Numbered from the stretch's first letter, positions 23,470 to 35,814 are shown. The stretch is DNA of 64,000 bases from Apostichopus japonicus (GCF_037975245.1 NC_092569.1:25288668-25352667); one strand, 5' to 3'. Notes: generated by a model from the letters alone, not told the origin. Translations and numbers: made by a program.

Positions 23470-24000
23470 GAAGTGATGTGTGCGTCCACCCCCCCCCCCC
23501 CCCCCGCCGGCAATGATACACCTTTGGATCCGCTACATGATATTCATAATTCTCAAATCGCATGCGAAATTTTTATTTTTTATTTTTAGATTCATCGTAT
23601 GAGTTACGGTTCTAGGGGTGGGGTAACGATTAGCATTCAGTTCGCGTTGTACAACATTTTATCTCTGCATGACAGTGTTGCATCGAAGGACATAAATTAT
23701 GTCTAGTGCGCAGTTTGCATATAGATCCTGGGCTAATACCAAAATGCGTCATGTTTCCCGACGACTCGGTCGAGTTCAAGACCAGCCACAGTTGCTTTCA
23801 TAGCACACTTTTATAAGTTCTCTTCTGTTCCCTCCTTTTTCTCTTTCTTATTTTTCTTTCCCTTCCTTCCATCCTCTTCTTCCTCCTCTTTTTTCCCCTC
23901 TTTTTCCCTTCTTCTTCTCTTTTTTTTCTCTCCATTTTTTCTTACTCGGGGGGCGCGCGCCCCCAACGCCCCCCCCCCGGATACGCGCCAGGTGTAATAA
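23470..24000. other. Low-complexity stretch
   Basis: Poly-C at about 23,489-23,505, a pyrimidine-rich TTCTTC/TTTTTCCC tract at 23,818-23,942 and a CGCGCGCCCC run near 23,950. Nothing coding is supportable. Confidence 0.7.
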
Positions 24001-24529
24001 CAGAATGGCCTGCTCAATTATAGAATACTAGCAACATAAGTAGCTGGCTAGATTGTGATACTGAAAATAGTTATTTTACAGTGACATCAATTATCAAAGG
24101 GTTATATTTGCTAATCCTTTTTGGAAGCAAAACACAGTTTGTCTGAAAGCAAGTTTTGAAAAACAGAGCACTTCGTAGTACTTGGTGTAGTTTTCAAACA
24201 ATATATTTTAAGTCTATCTTCTTATATCACATGTATATTAAACACCCAAAGCGACATAATCAATCAGTGCCGTCTATCATCAAAAGCAATGATATTGTAA
24301 CTTACCAAAATAAATGATACTCTTTTTTCTTCACTTTTCTTCTTAGGCAATGGTTGGTAATGTAGATGTTCAACAGCCTCGACAACTGGTAATGCAACTG
24401 CTTGAAACCCATCCGGCACTCTTTTTTGATATATGTACACACAACATCTCAAGAAGTACAAGTTGCTTGAATTCAAACTTGGTATATGTAGTCTTTATTG
24501 TTCCTAATTGATCCTTAATATTTTTCATC

Positions 24530-25040
24530 GAGTTCAAAGGTCATTTGAGGTCAACATTTGAAATCTGTGTAAAAACAGTATCTCAAAAAGTGTTAGTTGG
24601 TTGGACATCCAACTTGCTATGTAGATAGCACTTGGTAAGTAGATGAACCCTATTGTTTTTCATGGAGGTAAAAGGTCATTTTAGGTCAACAAATGTTCAG
24701 CTCTTGAAACCTTATAAACAATATCAAGAAGTGAAAGTTGGTTGAACTTCAAACTTGCTATATAGGTGGCCCTTGGTGAGTAGGTAATACATTTTGTTAA
24801 TCATGAAGGTCATTTTGAGGACAATAGTTTATATCCCAAGAAGTGAAAGTTGGTTTCTTGGCAAATGTTGATAACACTCGGTGGGTAGATAATCCCATTG
24901 TTATGCTTACGACCATTAGTGCTAATGCCATATCTCAAGAAGAGAAGTTGGTTTACTGTTACATTTTAATAAGTAGCCCTTGGAGAGTATTTGATTGCTA
25001 TTGTTTTCCATAGGTCAAAGTTATCTTGGGTCAAAGATAG
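24530..25040 (+). repeat. Tandem repeat with AGGTCATTTTAGGTCAA motif
   Basis: About four imperfect units of 110-130 bp, each with AGGTCATTT(G/T)AGGTCA, a TATCTCAAGAAGTGAAAGTTGG core and CTTGGTGAGTAGGTAA. This is a typical invertebrate satellite-like dispersed tandem repeat. Confidence 0.7.
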
Positions 25041-25639
25041 CCTGTATTTCCTTGACTTTATCATTCACTTGTAATTCAGTTCTGTATTTCTTGATCAGTT
25101 GTATTCCTTGCCAAATATAGACTTGTTTCCACTATGATCTAAGATAAGTAAGATTTTAGACATGTTATTAATATTACATTTTCTTTTTGTGAAAGACGTA
25201 ATCATGGTTTTCTCTATTTGTCTGTGTTCTTTGACTTAACGGTTCAGAGCTTTGAATATACACAGTTTCTTTCACTGCTGTTCTTACTTCAATCTGCAAA
25301 ATCTTCCAATTTAATGTGCTAATTTATTCTGAAACATGGACATTAATAAGCTTCAATACACATAACAAGTTCAATTAACTGCTCCTTTTTTATTGATGAA
25401 TGTGCTTAGATTAAGTCTGCTGATCTTTACAACAACAAAAATTTAAAACAAGGAATAGTTCTTCGAGTCCAAATCTGATTCCAAACTAGTACATGCATTA
25501 TGTTTTATATCAATTGGCATGACTGATGACTTTGAGAAAAGAGGCCCCCCCCCCCACCCCTACTTCTTTTTAAATTACTGCAAAGTTGTAGGAGACATGC
25601 AGGTTTCAATCACTCCAATCTACCCCACCCCCAAATAAT

Positions 25640-25870
25640 GTTACTTGCTGAAGCGAGGAAGATTTATAGATTTGACTTATTACAAAGTAGAACTAGGCCC
25701 CATCCTGCTCTGATGGCTTGCAACAAGCTGTGCAACATTTCCATCCCCCCCCCCCCACCAAAGAAAAAAATGATATCACTTGCTGATGCAAGGAAGACTA
25801 ATAGATTAGACTCATTACAAAGTAGAGCTTGGTCCCATCCTGCTCTGATGACTTGCAAGATGCTATAAAA
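25640..25870 (+). repeat. Two-copy direct repeat of about 120-155 bp
   Basis: Units at about 25,640-25,720 and 25,775-25,862 share CTTGCTGAWGCRAGGAAGA, ATTACAAAGTAGA and CCCATCCTGCTCTGATG, separated by a poly-C run (25,746-25,756). Confidence 0.75.
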
Positions 25871-26082
25871 GAAGCTGATGGAGGTTGGCTCGGGCGAATT
25901 GTACCAGAGATGTGCCTTGGATCATCCTCGGCAAGAACAACACCTCCTAGTTGAGAATTGACATCATCAAGCCTCCGTCTAAATATGTCCTTCATCAGTT
26001 GCGGAATGTGCTTGTTACTATTCTTTTCCATAACAGGAACACAGGTCCATCTGCCTGCAGACTTTGAGAATTTCTTGTAAAC
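25798..26082 (-). CDS. Candidate exon inside the 7-kb element
   Basis: A plausible acceptor (CTACTTTCAG) precedes an open frame of 94 codons starting VYKKFSKSAGRWTCVPVMEK and containing HIPQLMKDIFRRRLDDVNS. Codon usage looks protein-like until about residue 73, after which the frame runs into the direct repeat. I do not recognise the family. It may be a captured host exon, a remnant of an element-encoded protein, or chance. Confidence 0.35.
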   Translation of the reverse strand, partial: VYKKFSKSAGRWTCVPVMEKNSNKHIPQLMKDIFRRRLDDVNSQLGGVVLAEDDPRHISGTIRPSQPPSASFIASCKSSEQDGTKLYFVMSLIY

Positions 26083-26114
26083 CTGAAAGTAGAATCACAA
26101 AAATAAACTATCAG

Positions 26115-26505
26115 GGAGGAAAGTAATGTTTCTCAGGGGAGAAATTCAAGCAAGAAGACATTTGGCTAGGCTACGTAGAAAGAGTTAGGTACTGAAGTAA
26201 CTGTAATTTTAGATTTAGGAGAGAAAATAACGATTTCAATGAAAGAAACACTTTTCATGGGAGGCAAATTGGCTAGGCTGTATGGGAAGAGATATTTGTA
26301 GTAAAGGTAGAGAGGAAAAGAAATTCCTACAGTTATTGCACTTAGGACCTAGGCCTACTAAATTTATTCTTTCCACATAGCCTAGCCAATATGCTTTCAT
26401 CAACTTCGTCCCTGGCAAAATGATAATTTCCTCCCCATGATTTAGGAGGTAAGAAACGTTTTTAGGGGAGGAAACTAACGTTATTTAGGGCAGGAAACTA
26501 ACGGG
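26115..26505. repeat. Dispersed repeat with GGAAACTAAC end, copy B
   Basis: Related to 21,720-22,115. It contains GGCTAGGCTACGTAG, an inverted CACATAGCCTAGCCAATATG, and ends GGCAGGAAACTAACGGG. Confidence 0.5.
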
Positions 26506-27129
26506 AACCGCCTGAACATAGGCCTCATGATTTAGGCTACAGCATACGAAATCACTGCCATCATTCATAGCCCATGCCTTGTAAAGTCTAGTGTAAAGTA
26601 TCTATGCGTGAACGTGAGTTAGCACTGTATCAAGAACATAGACTTGTTGCAATTTGATAAGACTATGACTGTGAAGAAAGAGTAAGAAAAGTAAGAGCGT
26701 TTAGCCTTACTGGCCTTGGTAGTGCTAGTAAATAGTAGGCTAAGTACCCTATACTAGAACTACAGACTTAGTATAGGCCCTACTACTGGCCTAGGCTAAA
26801 CTAGACACTGTAGTAATAATAGTGGAGGCAGAGGTTCGTTCTCAGTTTCTCTCATCGATAATGAGAAGTAACGTTAAATCATGTAAACAAAAAATGTAAC
26901 GTTTTTCTGTAGCATCTTGGGAATCCATTTCTTATAGCTAGTAGTACTAGTAGTATATTGTTTTATTTTAAAAATCCCGCGTAGGCTAAGTAAGGCAGGC
27001 CTATACACATACTTAAGCTAGGCTATCCCTAACATTACATGTATTATTATTTCAACGAAAGTATATGACTACGTACGTTGCGACTAACCTTCGTACCAGG
27101 GAGCAAAATAATAGCGACCCCGTGTATTC

Positions 27130-27528
27130 ATCCAATATAAGCACCGCCCCATATATGAATATTCATACGCGTATTCAAACGACAAAAATGGATATTCATA
27201 CGCCACTTTTTTGTAACTTCCGCTTTTTCATCATCATCACAAGTTTTCAGTACATGATCGTATATGTTTTGATGTACATCTTACGTTTTTAGTACATCAT
27301 CGTATATGTTTTGATGTACATCTTAGTTTTTTAGTACATCATCGTATATGTTTTGATGTACATCTTAGTTTTTTAGTACATCATCGTATGTGTTTTGATG
27401 TACATCTTAGTTTTTTAGTACATCATCGTATATGTTTAGTACATGATCGTAAGTTTTTAGTACATGATCGTATAAAATTAGATCATCATTTACATCATCA
27501 TATGTTGTGGTCCTTTTCGCGTTCCATA
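27130..27528 (-). repeat. Right terminal inverted repeat with tandem motifs
   Basis: Inverted counterpart of 20,517-20,880. It has four copies of a roughly 56-bp unit (GTTTTGATGTACATCTTA, TTTTTAGTACATCATCGTAT) and two GTACATGATCGT units next to the 70-bp tip. Inner ends also share ATGAATATTCATACGCGTAT. Confidence 0.85.
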
Positions 27529-27992
27529 TTTTTTCTCCATCTTGGCCCTAACCGTGAAAGTATATATGCATGAACAATAGTCACGTAAGCGACGTACTGA
27601 GGGAATTGTGTTTTCTTTTCTTCCAACTCCTTCAACGTTGCCTCAACCGACGAATCAGGTCGTAACCACATGCGAAATGTGTTAATAACTACGCCGTATC
27701 CAGTTATCGCTTCTTCCGACTCGCCTGAAGTGACCATGTCCTCGGCTTGCTGTAAGAAATCTAGAGCCTTGGTAGGACTGTCTCGCGACCGATTAAATAG
27801 AGTTCCTTTCCCGTCTAGGTACTCGAGAGCGGCTCGATAGATATTCACCTCGATTGGCATCTCCCTTTCAGCATTTTCATCTTGGTCAATGTGAAGTTTC
27901 AGTTTCGCATGGTCAAGGTCGGAGATATCCTGGAGACCCCAGTCTGGGTGTTGCGGACTTGGATTTTTCTTCCACCATTCTGGATCATCCAT
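27529..27992 (-). CDS. IFIT-like copy 2, 5' part of the TPR exon
   Basis: ATG at 27992 opens MDDPEWWKKNPSPQHPDW. The frame is open to the insertion point after GPRWRKK. It is nearly identical to copy 3 at the protein level. The exon acceptor is at 28,014-28,015 as in the other copies. Confidence 0.8.
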
Positions 27993-30900
27993 TGCACTTT
28001 TGTCTCGAGTACACTGAAAATTAAAATATATACTGGTAATTATTTCCAAATGTTACCACACACTTAGGAAGGGTCACTGGCCAGAATGGCCACTAAATAA
28101 TTGGCAACAAGGATGCCAGGAATGCAGTTTCCGCAGTGCCTAAATGTTCTCATTCGCTTATCGTTAGCATCATAGAATTTTGATTTGGTGAAAGTGCACT
28201 GCAGTTTATAGGAAGCACTTCTGGATTAAATGTTCGCGGGCATTTGAGGTCATAAGAAGGCATTTTTGAAATTCACATTAAATTCACATTACCACTCCTC
28301 TCTCAATATTTGATTAATTTACCCCAGGTTGCGCACAGTGAATGTTGTGATTACAATAAGTAAACCTTGTTAGGGAATGCGGTTATCTTTTCTGAAGCGG
28401 TCGTTTTGAAGCTTTACTATTTTCTCTCTTATTGCTTTATTACTCTCTTAATGCACTGGAAACATATTTCATCAAATTCCCGCTTTATTCGTTCCCTCTT
28501 TCGATTGCATATATTATTATCGTTATTCAACGTTATTAAATGATTAATTTGAATGTTTGCCTCCTTTGAAGACTTGTGGCAAGTTTGTAATACCCATGCC
28601 CTGCTCTAAAACACTCAGGACAGTACATTGATATAGTGTGCAAGAAGGTTTTCACCATACTTATCGCCCTATAGGCTTCTCCAAAGCGTACCTCAGGATA
28701 GTTTACCAATCTCACTTTCATTTCAGGGTATTAGCTGTATCATTCGGGCACGTAAACAATCACAAAGGTTGTATACAACATGTATTTAGTTACGTTTTAA
28801 AATATGCTCAGAACTTCAGAGCAGGGATCTGTTCAGACTAGTGTCTTTTGGATATTTTATCAGAAAACAAAATGTCACATGAGCTAACATGGTTTATAAA
28901 GAGTGTGATACTTGACATACCAAGAATATGTCCCTCCATACATTCTGTGTCCGAGATGCCTTACGGAGACTGGGATTTCTAGTTTGGGAACTGTTATAAC
29001 ACAACATACCATAACATAACAACATAACATTCATTAACTGAAGAACACAATAAAGTTTGCCTAGCTAGATGAGGTGGTTTAAGGCAACGACCTTGCCATG
29101 TTCTATGTGAGTTGCGAGGAATGGGTGGAGGAGATAAAGAGCAATACTTAGTGGACACTTGTGTAAGATATTGTGCAAAGAGATTTGTGTCTACTTTCTT
29201 TTTCTGTAACAATAGGAAATGTTGCATTTTCTAGAAGGGTGGCAACTGGCTGAAGAGTATTACAAATGTTTCGAGTGTTAGGTTTTCCGATTGTTGAGGA
29301 CAAGTGTACCATATGTATTTGGTAGTAGGCACTAATCATTTGTTAGAGTGAAAGTTCGTCAGGAAAAATCATCAGCACGTTAAAGTCTAACATATCAACA
29401 TATCAACATATTAACGTCGATTGGGACATGTTGATGTTCACTTGTAACAACCCAGATAATGTATAGGCTACACGTATACTTAACTGCAATCGCCAATTTC
29501 TTGTTCAGCATAAATCATAAGATCGTCAGAATTGTCCAAAAATATGCTAGGAACTCTGAAATGTATATCTCTCAACCTCTCGCGGTTAACGTTAATCCGT
29601 AATTGACGGGAATTCTCATACTAAGAATAGCCAATTGCGTCTCAAGTTAAATATTATCCTTTCAGTTTGCTTTCTGTCATCGCCAGGACGCGAACTGAGC
29701 CAAATTATCAAAATCCTATCTCTATAGCATTTTCGACTTTTTTAAGTTAAATTTCAATTCTCCGTTTGATTCGGTAAATTAAAAAAAATCATCCAATTAT
29801 AAAGAAATACATAGACTTTTTATAGACAAAGTGTGCACGATACATTTATTTATGAGGATAGAGCACACAGGATTTAGCGCGTAACCAGGGGGCAATGGGC
29901 GGATCCCCCTCCCCATATTTTCAGCAGTGTGGATATTGGAATATCTTATTCCCATTTATGACTAAAAATATATTTCATAGGCATAGCTGTATATTTAGGC
30001 CTTTTGTCACCCACACTTGTGAAAATGTATCTACGCCGGCAGACAACACAGAATCACCATATCGAAAAAGGAATGAAAATCTACAAATTCCTATGCTACG
30101 TATACAGGGGCAGAAATCGTACAAACATGTTTTTGGCCTTTCTTCACTCGATTTGGCCGGTAAATTCTCTAAATTTAACCGATTGTGTTACACAAACTGG
30201 CAACCCTGTTAGAAGCTGTAAACTTCAAGTTGGTATCATACTGTGTCACCACAATATTGTTTGTTTTGTAGTTGTTGCTACGGAAGTACCACGGATTTGA
30301 ATAGCTAGACCACCCTAGAAGTAGCTTCTATTTTGAGTAACGTTTTACATACTTGAATAATTTCTACCCATCGAATCAAAATTAGGCTAAACATATCCAG
30401 TAATTTGAACATTTAAATATAATTTCACATGGCTGAAATCATCGCTTATTGGATACTATTATTAAACATTCATATTACCGTTACCATGCCGTTTCAAGTG
30501 TTTGTGATTGGGGCATATTGGAAAATACCTAAAATGATCGAACTGGTCTCGAGCGAAACTTGCCTTCCACTGGTTTACCCCCTCAGCCCCCAGGTGTAAA
30601 AATCTGGTTACGCCACCTTAAAACAGATACATATATATATTAAATTAACAAATATCAACACTCGTGAAAAACTCATAATTACGGCTTAGTTTGCCGACAA
30701 AAAGGGATAATTCTGTGTTCAGTGTCAGATTCAAAAGCACAAGGATAGCATTCTGTAAATAATATACAAAGCCAGTTTATACGCATCCACATACCAGTAT
30801 AAACAATGCGGTCGAGTAATATATACTGACTTCTTTCCGTAACACAAGATCCGGGGTTGGATTCCTACTTTCGTCTGATGAGTCCCAAAATGATGAAACC

Positions 30901-32094
30901 GGTCGTGAAATGGAAGTTGTCTGGAGCGTTGATCTGTATTCTTTAGCTAGCATACTCTGCTAAGAATATAGGAACTTTTTTTTTTTTTATAGTTTTCGGT
31001 AGAAACAAAAAAGACAAAAGCTAGACATGTTAGTTCTCAAAAGTCATATGTAAAATCCCGCAATATGACTGCAAGAAAATAATATACCTTTGTAACAGAA
31101 CATTCCAGAATATCCACTTGGTTTATCAGTTCCAATTAGTAATAATTTTAATACAATGTGATGGTGCACGGTTTCCATTCAAAAGTCATTACCTGCCGAG
31201 GCTTTTAGAGTAAACTAAACACGTTGATAGTGAAAAAACACGATTATATTGTCAACACATTCATATTTTAACCTTTAGACTAGTTCATGCACTGTGAGTA
31301 AACAACACGATCATAAGTTTTGATCGACAACGCCTTGTTTAAATAGTGCGTTCGTTAAAGTTGTTGGCAACATAAATAGTTCATTTACATATATCGACGG
31401 CGATCAAATATTGGATTGAAACCGGCTTTACACCTGCGTCATTACTACTAGTTATAGCTACCATGGAACTACCCTATTGAGCAACTCCTGTATAATATCG
31501 TATGCTCTGGTTAGCTACATCATATCTTGTTGTGGTTTTTATGTTACTTATTATGGGTGTTGTGTGCTCGTAGTGGCAATTGCACATATTTACCTACATG
31601 GCTTGAACCACTGGTCAACAGGACCATGTTCAAATTTAGATTTTAACACTGGACGTATAGAAATAACCAGACGCAGTTGTAAAAATTTTCATGTTTCCAC
31701 TCGTTCATTGGTGCGTTACTATTGAATGTTACATGGACCTCTGGGATTGTGGTCCATCATCATAGTGCTCGATTTATTCAGCATTTTGTCTATACTGCGC
31801 CCCAACTTATATACTGTCTTGCTACGTACTTTGTATATATTTTTTTATATTGAAGATCTTATGCAAATATTACCATAAATATCACTACAGCTTAAAAGTT
31901 GATGATATTTACTCACATGTGACAGTAACAATATGGGTTAAAACACATAGTGGCGGATTCGGAAATCAGCTTGGACAAAACTGTTGCTTCGCAATGTACT
32001 ATTTGATAGGGGTATCATGTTTGCTATCAATTTAGTGTATACCACAACTTGCAACCATTGTGCGAAGTCTTGATATCTCTACTTACCGTACATT

Positions 32095-32240
32095 TTGGAT
32101 ATCTCTAAATCGAATTCTTAATATCTCGAAGTCAATTTCTGATATCTCAAATACGTTTTAAATATTAATATCTTGAAACGAATTCGAGATATCTGGAAAT
32201 GAGTTCGAGATATCCGAAAATGAATTCGAGATATCTGTAA
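32095..32240. repeat. Inverted array of GAATTCGAGATATC-like units
   Basis: Left half reads GATATCTCTAAATCGAATTC with variants; right half reads the inverse (GAATTCGAGATATCTG with variants). Together they form a fold-back of about 22-bp units. Only the right half is present in unit 3 (about 45,085-45,125). Confidence 0.75.
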
Positions 32241-32254
32241 TTATTGAATAAATG

Positions 32255-32388
32255 TTAAAATGGCTTTCCATTTGCGCGGTATTGATCGGCACAGTTATCA
32301 TTTAAAGCATCGTTGTCTCTGTCTCTGGTGCTGAACTCGTTAGTTAGGTGATAATACAAGAATAACACATCTGGGTTACTTCTCTCAT
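32255..32388 (-). pseudogene. Orphan last-exon fragment of a FReD gene
   Basis: Minus strand: acceptor TTTCACAG, then a phase-1 frame reading DERSNPDVLFLYYHLTNEF, STRDRDNDALNDNCADQYRA and then a stop. It parallels the last exon of the FReD gene at 46,746 (DERSSPGGDFLRYHLNHEF, STRDRDNDAYSYNCADYYRA). Similarity continues into the adjacent intron (to about 32,520), so this is a genomic duplicate rather than a processed copy. No partner FReD exons are nearby, and the conserved WWY...KCH...NLNG part is missing. Confidence 0.8.
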
Positions 32389-33090
32389 CTGTGAAATGAC
32401 TAAAATTTTTAAGTCAATAGACAAAATATGTGAGTAAACGCTGTGTTCATCATTACCCAAGTTATTGTATATAGGTAAGACTCACAGCTACATGGAACGT
32501 AGTTTACTGGTAACTTGTCGTTACATTGAAATGAGCATATACATGAGGGTATATTAATTTATATCTACACCGTTAAAAAAATACGTCAATTATTTTGCTG
32601 TTGTTTGATGATGCAGTTTGAAATATTCAAGTGACTTCGTCATAAGTCCTATACGGATCATATGGTCCGTTGCTGACATTAGGTTATTTCATGTAATAAC
32701 ATTTTGCAAACATTTGCCATTTACCCTTATGAATTACTTATGAATTACGAATTGACATGTGGTAGCATTGCATCAATAATATTTACAGCAAGGGGGAGGC
32801 TGGGGGTGGGGAGGTGGCATGGTACCAGTTATATTCACAGCAGTATGCACGATGTCGCCTATTGTGTTACACTGTACTTTTGAGTGCTGAAGCACCCTTA
32901 ACAGGGTACGCACTTGCACAGAGAGTTATGCTACTTATCCTCCTAGTACACTCCGGTCTTTACACCACCACGCCCCCGCCCCCATCCTCCTCCGCACGCA
33001 TGTTGTGATGTCATTGAGACTGCCACTCGACTTAACATTAAGATACGAACTCACATTCAATAAACTGTTGCCTATATGCCGTTGCCTGTG

Positions 33091-33714
33091 TTAAAGCAGC
33101 ATTTTGCGTCCTTTTCTATGATTTTTCTCAACCTCACTGATTCCACTTTGCCATAACGACATACATAACTAGCTAATCTATTTATATTTTACTTCAAATG
33201 GTGGCATAAAAGTCGAAAAAATTGCAACTTTCAACTTTGTTGTTCTCCAAGATATTTTCCGTTGGGAACCCAATAAACCTCGCCCATAATATGAATATTT
33301 AAACACTACGAACGTCATTGACAGATACGTAATATAACACCACGCTTGATTTGTGTACAGTCTATATGGCAGTTGTACCAGGGAGTTGCATAACAACTCC
33401 CTGGTACAACCAACGCGAAGTCTTGAATCTATTTTTAGCAACGGCTCATAACTAAACCTGCATCTCTGATTGGTTGAATTCAAACTAGTGGGTTTGGCGG
33501 AATTGTATGCGATTAATTTTAACTGTGAAATTTGTCGAGGACACTCTTCTCATTTATCGACATAAATCGTTAATTACTCGCTAATTAACGCTCTTGGCAG
33601 GGTGAAACTTGGATGGTATCTTAGATTGCTGTTTTATGATTGCTACATGTGAAAAAATCGATGCACATATTAAAAAAGTGGAAAAAAGCGACCCAACGCA
33701 AAATGCTGCTTTAA
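33091..33714. mobile_element. MITE flanked by TTAA (element 33,095-33,710)
   Basis: Inverted ends AGCAGCATTTTGCGT...ACGCAAAATGCTGCT are flanked by TTAA on both sides. Unit 1 has the empty site (CCTGTATTAACTATAACTAC near 10,826) and unit 2 the filled one. A TTAA target suggests mobilisation by a piggyBac- or Kolobok-type transposase. A perfect 17-bp-arm hairpin sits at its centre (33,372-33,410). No coding capacity. Confidence 0.85.
33372..33410. repeat. Perfect hairpin in the MITE
   Basis: GTTGTACCAGGGAGTTG, a 5-base loop CATAA, then CAACTCCCTGGTACAAC. Confidence 0.95.
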
Positions 33715-35101
33715 CTAACTACGGAATTGTTTACATCATCGGCAATACACAATAGCGTAGGGCTATGTAAGGTATTTCTTCTAATTAGTAGCCTAAACAT
33801 TAGTACTAACTTCCTAGCTCAATTGATACGTAACTCCGATTACATAATAACATATGTACATCCATAAATTAGACAAAATAGACAATTTGTAATAAAGTAG
33901 GTGTGGCTATATACATAGACTCCGATTGTAGGCCTATATGTTATATTACGCAGTTACAATTTAAGCAGTGCCTGGTGCAGGCATAGTACCGTACATACCT
34001 TTCTGCTTGTAAACAGACCATTCTTAGCTTTCGGGTCTTTCATCACACCAAGTTCTCCGTCTGTTATCACCATTTCCGATGACATTTCAAATAACAGAGT
34101 ATATACTATTATGTTTAATCAGTGTTCGTAATGAATGAAAACCTAATTGAAGTGTGTATGACAGTCCATTTAAAGTGAAGAGATTTTTATGATAACCATT
34201 CCAATCCACTGCGCTGTTCCTCATATATATAGTGACGTCATTGTTGTGATATATATAGAATACGAGAAAACCTAGTTTCGTAAGTAGACAGAAAATACAA
34301 TGAACTGCCTGTCATCGTGTAACTATACGCATTAAGCGCAATAAAGCATACGTTTCTAATGTACTATGGCTAAATGAAATAAATCCGAATTTAAGTAAAT
34401 GGTATTGTCACCGGCTTTATATGCTACTACATGACAAAACACATTCTAAAGGACATTGTGCAGTGATATTATTATTCAAAACGCATCAAACTTTTAATAT
34501 TTTTCAATTATGTGAAAAATGGGGGGAAAAGTGATATGATGTGAAGGGATAACAATAGCAAGACCAAGCCCTACCACCACCCCCCTCAGGCAAAACAGTT
34601 TTCCTTGCTCCCTTCGCTTGGTGCCCCAAATGGAATTTGTCATTGTCAAATGCAGTAGGCAGGAAGGTGCACAACTCCTTACGTGTATACAAACGCTCTT
34701 GATTTGAAGATGACCACGAAGTTCTGGAAACAGCAAAGGTTCTGAGGCTTTTATCTCTTGAGACCCATCAGGGGTCTTATGGCGGCTCCCCTAATTGACC
34801 GTACTCAAATTACTATTATTCTGCGCCCCCTCTCCCAAAGTGGCTCTCATATTTATGTTCCCCCAATCTTAAATGTCTTGCAACACCATTATTATGGACT
34901 AGTAGGTGTGGTAGGGGTGGAGGTGGGATGTGTGGCTTATGAGGGTGCTTTGCTGCAAGAAATTAGAATACTATTATTTATACTAGTTATATTAAAAGAA
35001 ATGGTCAATAAGTGTCTGATTAGTGATTATGTGGATATTGTTAAATGATGAAAATGTCAGGACAAAGTAAAGTTATTATTGAGATCGTAAATATGTGTGA
35101 C

Positions 35102-35392
<291 letters not shown>

Positions 35393-35528
35393 TTGTTACT
35401 GACAAAAGTGTTTTTCTTCCAACATTGAAATATTCAATTAGAGATTATTACTTTACAATGCTTCACTGGAATAATATATTAATGTATCACATTTCAGTCG
35501 GCTCTTACGTTAATGTAGTAAAGTAATG

Positions 35529-35530
<2 letters not shown>

Positions 35531-35590
<60 letters not shown>

Positions 35591-35591
35591 G

Positions 35592-35681
<90 letters not shown>
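35531..35681. repeat. (AT)n microsatellite
   Basis: TA run with ACGTAT and ACATAT interruptions. Confidence 0.95.
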
Positions 35682-35685
<4 letters not shown>

Positions 35686-35769
35686 AAATCAATAAAGAAA
35701 ATCACACTGGTGTGTTATTCTTTATTGATTAACTGTATATCTGTCTTACCACTTGCTACACATTCAATT

Positions 35770-35774
<5 letters not shown>

Positions 35775-35811
<37 letters not shown>
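35775..35811. repeat. (AT)n microsatellite at the unit 2/unit 3 boundary
   Basis: TA run immediately before the ACACGGGAAATATG start of unit 3. Confidence 0.9.

Positions 35812-35814
<3 letters not shown>

Larger units (their letters stand above)
20517..27528. mobile_element. 7.0-kb TIR element inserted in IFIT copy 2
   Basis: The ends are inverted copies starting TATGGAACGCGAAAAGG (left, plus strand) and ending CCTTTTCGCGTTCCATA (right). The first 70 bp match with one or two differences, and similarity continues for about 350 bp. Copies 1 and 3 have seven T at the target (minus-strand poly-A). Here there are seven T on the left and six on the right, consistent with a 6-bp TTTTTT target duplication. 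No ORF longer than about 120 codons and no recognisable transposase is present, so it looks non-autonomous. Superfamily is unassigned: 6-bp duplications occur in several groups, and slippage in poly-T makes the length uncertain. Confidence 0.85.
16201..27992 (-). pseudogene. IFIT-like gene copy 2, split by a 7-kb element
   Basis: Coding pieces on the minus strand: 27992-27529 (N-terminal part of the TPR exon), 20516-18857 (rest of the TPR exon), 17758-17600 and 16461-16201. The element at 20,517-27,528 sits in the poly-A tract of the RWRKKA codons. The two TPR-exon pieces total 2,124 bp; subtracting one 6-bp target duplication leaves 2,118 bp, exactly 706 codons. Apart from the insertion the frame is therefore intact. 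Compared with copy 3, the exon lacks about seven residues around the DDSTSKGE site. The uninterrupted remainder, good splice sites and open exons 2 and 3 indicate a recent insertion. As it stands, the N-terminal piece would end a few codons into the element. Confidence 0.8.
28030..34425. other. 5' flank of IFIT copy 2
   Basis: Largely colinear with 8,700-11,560 and 39,850-45,230. The shared part up to about 31,560 has no conserved ORF. The promoter and the noncoding first exon implied by the acceptor near 28,014 could not be placed. Confidence 0.5.

Noticed and set aside
23811-24017. Lys/Glu-rich 68-codon ORF
   Set aside because: Low-complexity translation of a pyrimidine-rich tract.
20517-27528. 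The 7-kb block in IFIT copy 2 as a normal intron
   Set aside because: It has terminal inverted repeats and a duplicated poly-T target, lacks GT/AG borders, and the two sister copies are uninterrupted there.
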